Source: Dichetophora obliterata (lineage: Eukaryota; Arthropoda; Insecta; Diptera; Sciomyzidae). From it: 64,000 bases of DNA. Below, in pieces: positions 44,157 to 56,684 of this stretch. The notes under the pieces are model-generated. The model did not search any database. It was not told the DNA's origin and worked only from the letters and a program-made list of their open reading frames with translations. Within the stretch, counting starts at the first letter, position 1, and each line of letters starts with the position of its first letter. The stretch lies in the NCBI GenBank assembly GCA_963920525.1, contig OY986438.1, forward strand, positions 188,856,462 to 188,920,461. The letters are read 5' to 3'. Position numbers and translations under genes: made by a program.

Positions 44157-44329
44157 GAGCCGTTTTTCACTCGGTAACTCTTAGAGCAATAATTGCTGTC
44201 GCCGCAAGCAGTTTGTTGGGCTATTCGGATTGAAAGGGGACTTTCGTCAACCCCTCATGCGTCGAATTGACAAAAAGCTGCTTGCGGTGTAGGCAATTAT
44301 TGCTCTAGAATTTCCGAGTGAAAAGCCGC
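44157..44329. mobile_element. 173-bp MITE with 5-bp duplication ACTAT
   Basis: Long inverted arms (TTTTTCACTCGG…TAGAGCAATAATTGC and the reverse complement), flanked by ACTAT at 44152-44156 and 44330-44334. The arms include CCGCAAGCAG on both sides of the ~50-bp loop. A five-base duplication would suit Transib-like or related families. It is inserted at the edge of the hexanucleotide satellite. Confidence 0.75.
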
Positions 44330-44369
44330 ACTATCTGCTCTATTGAGCAAGAATGTCTGTTCAGAAATA

Positions 44370-45995
44370 CACTGCGCGTCACTTGAATAGAAACAGTGCT
44401 TTTGACAAAGATCAGAGCTTATTTCTCTGCTTGAAGCTTTTAAAAAAACTTGTTTCTTGTTTTTGTAAATAAGACCATTAAAATTTTAAGAACTGTGTGT
44501 AAAGAGAAGAAAGCAACTTTTACCGTTTCTGTTTTATTCGTACTTCTTTATAAACAATAGAAAAAAATGTGGTTTTATTGTTGCGTCACTTGAATAGAAA
44601 CAGCTGTTAAAATAAAAAGAAAACAGTGGATTGAGTTAAAACATTTTTTTTTTTATTTTTTTATATTATTTTATAGTGCGTACTGCCTCCTTTGTTCAAA
44701 ATAACTTCGTGAATTCTATTCGGCATACTATCGTACAGATTTTTTAACAAATTTACAGAAATGTCAGTGCATGCTTCCCTAATTGCAACAATGATTGACT
44801 TTCGATCTTCATATTGCCGACCTGACTCGTAAACCTTCCGGGATAACCATCCCACACATTTTCCATTATATTGTTAGCCGGAGAGTACGGTGGCCATTCC
44901 AACAAATTAACATTTAGCTCCCTTATCCAACTTTTGACTATCCTTGCGGTGTGAATCGGTGCATTATCTTGTTGGAAAGTCCACGGAATTGGTCCGAAAA
45001 GTGCCGAAAATTTTGGAAAAGCTGTTTCCAATATTTGCTTGTAGCAAATCGCGGTCATTTTGGCTGTCTGAAAGCCGAGATCAATAACACCATAATACGA
45101 CACAGCGCCCCAGACCATTACACCTCCTTCGCGGCTGTGGTGACGGTCTAAAAAAGTTCGTCCTTTCGTAAGTCGTGGAAATAAAAGTTAAAGCCGTCAG
45201 GCCCATCAACATTAAATTTTTTCTCGTCCGAGAAAACAACAAAATTCGTTCTTCCAAGACATGTGAGCCCAGCAAAACTTTAAGAGTGCTTCTTTCGGTT
45301 GCGGGTTAAGTGGTGGTGTTTTTTTCAGTCTTTTTAGCTTTAGACGTTTGGCTCCATTGAGAACTCTCTTCACAGTCGAAATACTGGCACTAACACCACT
45401 TTTTGACCTAATTTTCGCTACAGAGTCACTACAATTAGATGCCAATCTCACTATGAGTCTTCTATCCGCTCCTGTTGTAGCCGTTTTTTGTCTTCCTACC
45501 ATATTTTTCCCATAAGTATTTGGGTTCTGCAAAAAGCTACAAACAACTTTAGGACTTCTGCCAATTTTTGTGGCAATGGCACGCGCGGAAAGGCCCTGCT
45601 CCCTGTATGCCTCAATTTGTGCCTTCTTAACGACAGCTAACGCATTTGCTCTACTCATATCCAATCTGTATAGTCAGAATTTGAAAACAACCTATATTAA
45701 TTTAATTAAAAGTTTTTTAATTTTTTTTATACGCACCTGATCAAGAAGTTAGTCTAGAACTAATGTTTCTATTCAAGTGACGCAACAATAAAACAAATTT
45801 TTTTCTATTGTTTATAAAGAAGTACGAATAAAACAGAAACGGTAAAAGTTGCATTCTTCTCTTTTCACACAGTTCTTAAAAATTTAATGGTCTTATTTAC
45901 AAAAACAAGAAAAAAGCTTTTTTAAAAACTTCAAGCAGAGAAATAAACTCTGATCTTTGTCAATAGTACTGTTTCTATTCAAGTGAAGCGCAGTG
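44370..45995 (-). mobile_element. Tc1-like element with long IR/DR termini
   Basis: Terminal inverted repeats of about 230 bp (44370-44604 and 45764-45995). Each carries two directly repeated binding-site-like motifs, CACTTGAATAGAAACAG, an outer one (44381; reverse at 45970) and an inner one (44587; reverse at 45762), ~200 bp apart. This is the IR/DR arrangement known in Tc1-like elements such as Minos and Sleeping Beauty. TA lies on the left (44368-44369); the right flank is AA, a decayed TA or other damage. The transposase gene lies between on the minus strand. Confidence 0.85.
44661..45664 (-). pseudogene. Tc1-like transposase, frameshifted
   Basis: The first frame (45664-45212) gives the paired HTH DNA-binding region: MSRANALAVVKKAQIEAYRE, QGLSARAIATKIGRSPKVV, then SSTVKRV-type second HTH (SASISTVKRVLNGAKRLK), ending CWAHMSWKNEF. 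After a frameshift: FSDEKKFNVDGPDGFNFYFH (first Asp), MVWGAVSYYGVIDLGFQ, QQDNAPIHTARIVKSWIREL (second Asp) and PYSPANNIMENVW (third residue Glu; the usual SPDLN is SPANN). A further frameshift follows, and 44855-44661 supplies WLSRKVYESGRQYEDRKS and LYDSMPNRIHEVILNKGG. Standard Tc1 length ~340 residues, DD34E type. At least two frameshifts make it inactive. Confidence 0.88.
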
Positions 45996-48900
45996 AAGTT
46001 TTTTAAAAAAAAAAAATACATACATAGTATCTATGTGAGGAAGCCCTTTAAACAAAGTTTGGAGCGCTCACAATTCGGACTCTGAAAAGAATCTTATTAA
46101 AGAGGATTTTATGAGTTCCCTGCTATTTATGATTTTTTAAAGTGCATTTTTTGTATTTTCATGGCGATAACTCCTCAAAAGAACATATTAAGGACTATTT
46201 TTGGAGTAGAGTCAGTTTAGGGATCTGTAAAAACATACGTTTAAGAGTGTTTTGTTAAATGCCAATCTTCAGGAATCGGATTATTGAATGACATATCATT
46301 GGATCGCAAAAATTAAGAGATTCGATAAATGGTACAGATTTATTTGTTTGATTCAAACAGTGCCTACAAAAACGGGCTAAACAATGTTGGTCAAAATCAA
46401 TATATACATTGAAAAAATCATTATGTTTTAAAAATCAACACAATGCCTTTAATATCAATGCATATTTTTGAAACAATATTTAAAAAAACTTGGTCCATTC
46501 ACCTAAAATTTAAAATATTTCATTCGGAATAGCAAGGAATAGTAAGGAACAGCGTTCAATTGCAAGAAGTAATCCGCTTTTGCTGATATTGATTTCCAAA
46601 ATCCCAACATAACAGTTCCAAAAATTGAGCTTTATTTAAGAACTTTAAGAGGAGTTTCAACGAAAGCATTCTAAATAAGTGCCATCAAGGAGTTGTTTAA
46701 TATTCTTATTGATGCTCATAAAGAGTGACAAAATTCAAGGGAAAACAAGCCCATTTTCGGAAAATTTATGATTATTTTATGAAGAAAAAGGACAAAAATC
46801 ATAAAAAAGTATTTTAATTTTCATATTGATGCCTTTTAAGAGCGACCAGTTTTATCGAAAACTACCACCAGACTCATAACAGAGTCTTATAGGAGTCCGA
46901 ACAAATGGCTTTTGAGAGTCAAAGAAGTACCACTTTTCACTCTTATTTGAACTTTTAAAGAGGGGCCACTTTAAACGGAAAGCATTGCTCTTTTATGAAA
47001 TGTATAAGAGCTCATGATGAGGGCTCCGGCTCCCACAAATGAGTCACAAAACAGTCTTAAAAGACCCAAATGGTTTGCAGGTTTATGTCTAAGTGTATTT
47101 TAAGCTTTATTTATAAATTCTTGTAAACTAAAAATTGAATATGTTGCTTTTGTACTTTGGTTTCTCCATATTTATTTAAAATAAATGGAAAGTTTTCAAA
47201 TGCGCCATTCATAGAATCGTTGCCACCTTCATTTAAGAAATTGCACTTTTGAGAAAATACAAAAAAATAAAATAATCCGGAAAATTCTAGGAGAACCTTC
47301 CCTTAACAGAGCTACAAACTATTGTTTTGCTCGTGTTTTGCATTTCATTCTCTTCCACACAATAATTGAATATCGTCATCCGGGAATCCTATAAAATTGA
47401 AACTTTTTTGTTGCGGTTTTTTTTTTTTGCATAATGAAACGTAAAGTGATTGCGCCATAAGAGGGAGAAAACCAATAAAACCAGACGGCATGGTTATGCT
47501 ATGTGGCAACGCTTAATTCGATTCACTCCTTAAGATTTTCTTTTAAGTTGCAATTCCTTGCATTATGTTTCTGGTTGTTTGTGCAGGATTTAGTGCAGCA
47601 ACAAATTATTTATGGCACTTTGATTTGCTAAATGAAATTTAAATGCTGTTTTTGAAAATATAAAGTGCATTTGACAGTTATAAAGCGTGTCATTGAAATG
47701 TTGTCAAAGTAAAGTAAATCCTTTGAAATTTATATGCACTTCCGTTGTAAATTCTTAGATTAAAGATATGTTGAGATTTAATGCAAGTTAAATTTTATTT
47801 TATTTTTTTTTATTTTTTGCTATTGTCTACCTCTAGCCAATACGACCCAGCCCAACCCGACTCGACAATTTTTCTCAACAACATCTTTAAGCGGCTCATT
47901 AGGGTGAACAGTTGAAATTTTAATAAAGTTAGAGTGTCGTCTGTGGTGTTTGTGGCGCGGCTAATGCTTGAATTAACAAATTTATGCTAGTCGCATGAAA
48001 GCAGGCTACATGCATGTGGTATAGCTTGTAAGCTCTTAACGACAAGACGAATGCCATTGGTTTTACTTTGATGACAGCATCTAGTGTTGCTTTGTTGTTG
48101 AATCCTTTATAAGGTTCGCTCTGTAAATGGCTTTATTTTTTTCTTAAGCGGCTTAGGTGCGAACAAACTTGAGCATCTGTTGAATATTTATTAACTTGAA
48201 AGTGTTTTAAGGGTAAACATTTTTTTTTCGTTTCGAAAATTAACACATCAAAGTTAAAAACGCAAATTTTTGCATTTTTTAAATTATTATGCTTTTCTCT
48301 AAAAAATGTTACATAGAACTCTAAAACTCTCCAGAATGCTTATATAATTTGCTCATCTTGAGACTTGTGTTAAAATATATTAGCAAAATTTTTTTAAAAT
48401 TTTTTATTCAGTTATTTTGTATACGCCCTCATCAAAACATGCACTTGATTTGATGTAAATATATAAACTTTCTTATTCTAACTTTCTCCAAATAGTGTAA
48501 AATCCACAATAACTGAAAGTTCACAACACAAATAACTGCTCATCTTCTGTTGTCATGTGTTTTTAATTTGTATCTATAACTTTGAATGATCTTATTAAAA
48601 ACTCATTAAACATTAGAGCATCATTCCTTATCCAAGACTTCAACAGCTGCTGGATTTCAGCTGAAATAGCTTATAGAGCTCATCAAAAACTTTACCACTT
48701 CTTTAGCAGTGGTTTTAGTTTATTTACGCAAGAATTACCGACAGACCTCCAATTACAACCTACTTACAAGTTATTCTTCTCTTAAGCTCACGCTCATTCC
48801 CATCATGTTCTTAGAACCCTTTCCGTTCGTGTTGCTTGCCACAAGCAGGATTTTCATTTTGTCTAAATTAGGAAAATGTTATGAAATAACAACAATAGCA

Positions 48901-49530
48901 ACACCGCAAGCTAAAACACAGTGCTTGAAATGTGCTGAAAGTGGTGTTGCATACTTTTAGGAGCACAACGTATGTGTGTCTTGTGCAAGTGTTATGATTG
49001 TCACTTTCAGTTTGAGAACATTTGAGATGTGGGCTTGGGTGTGGCTGTAGGTGAGTGAGAGTGAGGGTGCGTATGTGTGTGTGATATAAGTTCTGATTCA
49101 GTAGCTCTTGCATTTATCGCTGTGCCGTGGAGTGGAAATAGTTGGGCTTAATAGCAGAGTTCTTATATATTATTTTTTTGGGTTATAACACTTATACTTT
49201 TTGACTTTACTATTACTTATTATACTAAATTTTATTCCGATAAGCTGTGTAGTAATAATTATTTTGGGATTGGTTTGTTGTTGTTAACAATTAGTAATTT
49301 AAATAATTTTTTCTTATATTTGTACTTATACTGGGTATTTGTATTTGTAATAAATGTTTTGTAATTGTACTTAAAATTGCAGCAAGAGTTGATGACAAGA
49401 GTGATCGAAAAAAACAAATGGATATCTTAAAATCCATTTACAAGTTTCTTTTACTAGGTAATAGTAAAATAATAGGTCGTTACTTAAAATCTCATCCTCT
49501 ATTGTCTCTTTTTTAACTTTCTATTTCTAA
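45996..49530. other. long intergenic stretch, no firm feature
   Basis: 3.5 kb without a recognisable gene. 46330-47080 is GAG/AAG-phrase rich but has no open frame. 48590-48790 reads SWISAEIAYRAHQKLYHFF-like text that faintly resembles the pre-RT linker of LINEs and may belong to the LINE beginning near 49540; too weak to annotate. 49020-49085 is GT/GAGTGA rich. Confidence 0.45.
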
Positions 49531-49539
49531 TTTTTTCCT

Positions 49540-50580
49540 AACTTATGGAAGAGTTCGTACATAATACCTCTGCATAAAAAAGTACCTAGAAATGAAGTCC
49601 TATTGCAAAACTGACATGTACTCCCAAAATTGTTGAAAGTATTATCTATGGCCTGTCAAAGACAAGCGTAAAACATCTTACAAGCCTTATTAAAAGTTCA
49701 ATGTGGTCCCACTCGGACTAAAGGCCAAGTGTGCAGCGGTATCACATTGGACCTCATAGGTCTAAGTAAGCCGTGGTACGTGTGTATGGTTTGAGCAAAT
49801 ACAGCGGCTGCTGTCTCAACTTTACCTCAACCTAACCATTTTTGACAACATCTTTTTTCATTGCAAATCTATTTTTCCTCCTAGTCAACATGGCTTCCTC
49901 AAGGGAAGATCGACTTTGTTTCAAACGCTTTATGCTCGTTGGAAAGCGGGTACAAAGTTGATATAGTTTCTAACGACTTTAGTAAAGCATTCGACAAAAT
50001 CTCACACACTATCATCCTTCTGAAGCTTAAAGCCTTTGGTTTTCCATCACTGTTTATATCATGGATTAAATCATATCTCGAAGAACGTCGCTACAGTGTC
50101 ATCTTTAGCTTATCCAATTCAGAGTCTTTTACAGCTACCTCTGGTGTCCCACAAGGCAGTCACCTTGGTACTTTGTTGTTCGTCTTAACAATTTCTGATG
50201 TAGATGGAATCATCAAAGATTCCAATCTATCTGTGCATGCTGATGATATGAAAACCTATCAGCGCATAAAAACCAACGCCGATTATTGCAATCTTCAAGA
50301 TGATCTGGTTAATTTTTCCACTTGGTGTCAAAAAAATCTTCTTGAGCTCAACATCAGTAAATGTCATGCAATTGCATAATCACGAGAGCATCTCCAGCTT
50401 TTTTATAACTACAGAAACTTTAACCATTTCTCATCGCGCTTACTATCGAAGAAGGCATAACAACGTTCACTGGGCAAGTTAGTAAAAAAAAGAACCTATA
50501 GATCTTGGGGCCAACCAAATGTGGAGTTTCAGTAGCGTCTCAGACAAAACAACTAAACAGTGTTCTTTCCTAAAATTTGA
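49540..50580 (+). pseudogene. LINE (Jockey/CR1-like) reverse transcriptase fragment
   Basis: Pieces 49545-49690 (FVHNTSA-like remains of the N-terminal RT) are followed after an insertion by SQHGFLKGRSTLFQT (49882 on) and then a clean frame 49939-50379: KVDIVSNDFSKAFDKISHTI, LKAFGFPSLFISWIKSYLEE, TATSGVPQGSHLGTLLFVLT, LSVHADDMKTYQRI, FSTWCQKNLLELNISKCH. These are RT motifs with the FSKAFD first Asp and the catalytic Asp pair. The usual YADD is HADD here, and flanking frames contain stops, so it is probably inactive. No endonuclease or 3' tail is clear. Confidence 0.85.
49700..49837 (+). mobile_element. LINE 3' UTR fragment inserted in another LINE
   Basis: GGTATCACATTGGACC, GGTCTAAGTAAGCC and a terminal CCTCAACCTAACC reproduce the 3' UTR signature seen on the minus strand at 23485-23592 and 27499-27590. 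It interrupts the RT reading frame between the TSLI and the SQHGF segments, so it arrived after the host LINE. Confidence 0.55.
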
Positions 50581-50589
50581 CTAAGATAT

Positions 50590-51640
50590 TGCGAAATTTT
50601 TGTTTAAGTAAAAAAAAATTAAAACTCAAAAAGGAGTATCAACTAGATCAGCTCCGCCTTAAAGGAAAGGTTAAATCACAAAATATGTTCACTTCATTTT
50701 CAGAAGAGGAACATTTTATAGTCATACTCTAAAAATATATTGAAATTTAAGTGGCTCTAACCTGCTGAACCGAAATGTATTTCACTTTTCGGAAAAGCTA
50801 TAAATTGTCACAAACGAGAGAAACTAAATATGAAATGACCGAAATATTAAATGTTTGTGGCTGATGATGATGACGATGATGAATTATCAAAGACGTGTCA
50901 CTCACACGCTTGATATTCAATTAAAATTGCTAATAAACCACAAACAACATGTTGCAGCCAGCAGCAGCAATGTTAACAGTGGCATGAACAAAAACACAGA
51001 CACACACATACACATATCTATACACGAGCAAATTCAGAATGGCTGTTTAACTAACTGACTGACTGCAGAACAGAACTGTCTGTCAGTCACAATACATGAA
51101 ATGCACTCAAGGATTCAATTTCCGTTATATGCATGCATTACGAATGTTGTTGTTAGAATGCATGTGTGAGTGAGAGTGTGTGTGTGTAAGAGTGTGTTTG
51201 CATGGATAACGGCTTGTTCTCACCTGATGACTGCTACTGTTTCTTATGTATTTGTGTGCATTTAATGTTGCAACTGAAATGCATCAGGCGTTGCCACATA
51301 ATCACTAATTTAATTGCATGCTCACGAATTTTTTACGTCAACAAGAATATTTAGCATGAGCCTAGGCAGCAGAATGTTTACAAAATAACAACAACAACAA
51401 CAAAAAACAAAAACAACAACAACAACATCAAAAAAATAACAAAGCAACATCTTAAAAGAACACGTACTTTAAAGAATCAACAGCAGCAAAGAAGACCTTT
51501 ATGATATATAGAGTGAAACAACAAACGAATGGAAGAAATATGAAATAAAAAATTATAACAAAAAAATTTGTATAACTTCTTTCTTGAAAACAGCAGAATT
51601 ATGCAACAAAACGGCTTGCAGCTAAAAGCTTCTTACACTC
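50590..51640. other. intergenic DNA with CAACAA microsatellites
   Basis: A GATGATGAC run near 50862-50882 and CAACAACAACAAC runs near 51385-51425 are simple repeats. No gene was recognised. Confidence 0.45.
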
Positions 51641-51649
51641 AAAAATATT

Positions 51650-53050
51650 TTGCTAGGTGAATTGGACTGATGTTTTTTTTTTTATTCACAGTGAGTGTGT
51701 TCTGTGACTTTTTATAAAAAGTTTATTCAAATTGAAAAAAATATTATTGAGTTTCTATTTAATATATTTCTATTTAAAAGAAAGATTTGTTATACAGGTT
51801 GGTTGAAAAGTATTGAAAATAAAAAATTTAAGAATGCGAATTTTAAATGAAATTTGATTTTTGTCTCGCTCAATTTAAAAACACTTACTTCAATTACTCT
51901 CTAAAAATCTTATACTGTCTCTTTAAGCATTTTCCGGAAGCTCTAAAAAATACTATTCTGAAACTGTAATAGCTTCTTCATTTGACAAAAAAAGCTTTTC
52001 ACAAAGAAATTGTTTTTAATTTATGAAGAGGTCGTATTCGCTCATTCGAGAAAAATTTACTTAAAAATCTAGAATATTTTTTCTAGATTCAAGTCCGATA
52101 TTTAATTGAAGTGAGAAAAATTTGCTTGATCTAAGTAAACTATTTGCTGAAAACAAGAATAACCTGCTTTATTACAAAAGTTTATTTTCCTAGAATTGAG
52201 GAGAACTTGCTTCATTCAAATAAACATTTTTTTATGCATAAGAGTGCTTTGATTTTTCTTTTTCTTATACATAAAGTGAAGAGTTTGCTTGATTCAAGTA
52301 ATTAATTTAAAAAATGGAAAGTTTTGCTTGATATATAAGACTATTTTGTATCTTGTATCTGAAAATAAAAATTAGCTAGCTACATTAAATTAAACAAAAA
52401 CTTGTAAAATTTTAGAAATGCTCTATTTAAATATGTTTTTCATTAATTTTATACAAAAATATTTTCTTATTTTTAAAGATTTTTTGTTAAAATTGCTATA
52501 AAATTCTATTTGACAATAGTTCTTTTCGCGTACTCGATTCAAGTATCTTGAAGTTGCTTGAAAACGTTATTTTACAAATTTTCGAAGCTCGAGAGAGAAT
52601 AACATGCAAAATGTTACTCTCTCTTCACTAGATGAGAAGTGTATATAAGAATTTTCTCACTCATAATTTTAAGGCTTATGGTTGAATAATTTTTGAACAA
52701 AGTACTTGTAGAGTTTAACTTGCATCAAGCAATTTTGAGATTATTTTATATTTTCTCAAATCAAGCAAAATTAATGCTTAGTTCAAGAATATTTTTAATA
52801 ACTAACTCTGCATTTGCTGATATTAGGAAAATATTTTATCTATTCAAATCTTGTTCTAGAATCAAGTATTGTATTCTTGTTTCAACCAATCATTTATTTT
52901 ATCAATTTCAGAAATAAATCTCGTTATAAACATGTTTTTCTTAATTTAAGTTTTGAATGCTTGATTTGAATGCTTGAATACGGCTTAGTTTTAAATTTTC
53001 TTAAACAAAGCAAAATATTTGCTTAATAAAAGAATATTATTTCTCTCCGA
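51650..53050. repeat. cryptic repeat of TTGCTTGATTCAAGTAA-like phrases
   Basis: Variants of TTTGCTTGATTCAAGTAA occur scattered at about 52080, 52120, 52200, 52270, 52330, 52540, 52735, 52790, 52960 and 53015, with AATATTTT between. The phrase is itself near-palindromic (CTTGATTCAAG). The spacing is irregular, so this is degenerate or cryptically simple DNA with no defined unit. No coding sequence. Confidence 0.45.
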
Positions 53051-53059
53051 GTAAAATAG

Positions 53060-53880
53060 CACACAAAATCTATTTAATTCTGCTCTGTGTACTCATCAGT
53101 AGTACAATTTCTTATATTTCTACAATAACAGAAGAGAAAACAACTGTATAACAACACCAACACACTTAACATAACAAGAAAATCTAATAAAGGTGCACGC
53201 GAATATTATTTATTCAAGCAATTTTTGCGAATGAAAGAGTTGTGTTGGTGTTAGTGCGCATATATTTGTGCTTCTATAAGTGTTTCTGTATGCGTGTACA
53301 TTTAATTTAATACCTTAAACAATTGCGATCGTTGCACTCGTTTAATTCAACACGCTTCATGCCCAGTAAAATACGGCATTCACACAGCTCAGCATCACTG
53401 CTAAGATTCTTAAGCATGTTGATGTTGTTGCTTCTTGTAAATTTCTTCCTGTTGCTTCATTTGTTTTTGCTACAACAATTAGCAAAAACAAGGTGCTGCT
53501 TCGCAGTATTCTTCAGTGCGCAGTTCCTATACATAATTTTGCTGCATTGCCTCTTACATGACTTACATGAGTTGACACTGCATCGAACACTTCATCAACA
53601 GCAGCTCCAACATCTTTACGGCACAACTTCAGTTGCTGACGGTATATGAATTTTGAAATGAGTGGGTGGATGCTCCTGTTTCTAATGATGCATGCTGAAC
53701 ATGTTTTTTGTAAAAGAAAAGGAAAAAAACAGTGCTGACATAATTTAATCAAGTCATGAGGTGTGACGTTTGCACGAGCAGTGTATGTGTATTTAAACGC
53801 AACGAACTAAAAGTAAACGTTTGGCATGCGTTTTTGATAATTTTTTTTCTAGAAGGGTACCCAGTTGGAAAAGGAGCCCT
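53060..53880. other. intergenic DNA, no gene identified
   Basis: Frames of up to ~108 codons are Leu-rich and without known motifs. Nothing else was recognised. Confidence 0.4.
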
Positions 53881-53890
53881 GCTGTATGTC

Positions 53891-54253
53891 TGCCGGCAAC
53901 ATGCCTCGGAAAGGACAGGAGACATGCTAGCCTCCATACCCGCTTATATATCTTTTGTATAGGCATGTCCTAGGCCGGCATGTCTGCTGAATGAACTGCC
54001 GTAGCAGCAATGCAGCATGCATCTTATTGTATGAATGCAGAAGGTATAACTGTCTGCCAAATGAACTGCCTTAGCAGCAATACTGCATGCATCTCGCGGC
54101 ATTATTGCTATTTTCATACCATTAGATGCAAGCTGCATTGCTGCTACGGTAGTTAATTTGACAGACATGCCGACCTAGTACATGTATATAGAAAAAAGAT
54201 ATAAGCGGGTATGGAGGCGAGCATGTCTGCTGAATTTCCAAGTAATGTTGCCG
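53891..54253. mobile_element. foldback element with internal direct repeats
   Basis: The arms TGCCGGCAACAT… (53891) and …ATGTTGCCGGCA (ending 54253) are inverted over ~140 bp (shared GACATGCT(A/C)GCCTCCATACC, CGCTTATAT, GGCATGTCTG, CCGTAGCAGCAATGCAGC). In the loop side, a ~45-bp phrase (TGTCTGC..AATGAACTGCC) is directly repeated at 53980 and 54050, with a third inverted copy at ~54125-54170. The region after it (54254-54390) ends in AATAAACTATAATAAAAGC and could be part of a long terminal repeat, unproven. Confidence 0.6.
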
Positions 54254-54390
54254 GCAATTGAAAAATTACCATTATCCGAAGGCGAACCTCGGCTGCGTGA
54301 GTATAAGTGCATATGCTTATCCATTCGACCATCGCAGCTGTTAACTAACCGTTGCTTAAATTGCTTCATTAAGAATAAACTATAATAAAA

Positions 54391-56187
<1,797 letters not shown>

Positions 56188-56229
56188 GCTTAATAAATAC
56201 TTAAAAGTAAAGAGGAAGTTTTAAAATTT

Positions 56230-56684
56230 AAAAAAATATACCTCAGCCTTAAAATTATAACCTGCTACATTCCTTCCATCGGCATGCTTGCTTTGTTTTT
56301 CATCTGGGTATTTACGTGGTGGTGTTTTTGTGATATCTCAAAAATATATATGGATTATTCCAGACCAGTGGTTCTTAAACGGTGCTCCGTGTAGCATAAG
56401 TGCAACCTTGTCCCAGATACGAAACAAGTGTGAAAATGTAGGTATAGATATATTTGTTACAGTATAAAATTATATTTGTTGTGCTAATATTTTTATATAA
56501 TTAAATTACTTTAATGTAAATATTTGTATTAATCAAGGTAAACACGAAAATATTTTCACATTAAAGTAGAAAATGTTGGCATTTAATACAAACAATTTTT
56601 TGGGAAGCATCGAATATTAAAAAGAGAGTACGCAAAATTGAACATCCGGTAGAATTGAAGCTTTTTCGCAGATTTATTGATTTT
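56230..56684. other. AT-rich DNA, nothing identified
   Basis: No gene, repeat or RNA recognised between the microsatellite and the LTR element. Confidence 0.4.

Noticed and set aside
53323..53649. 108-codon Leu/His-rich frame
   Set aside because: No signal peptide logic, splice signals or conserved motif; low complexity from CTT/TTG-rich DNA.
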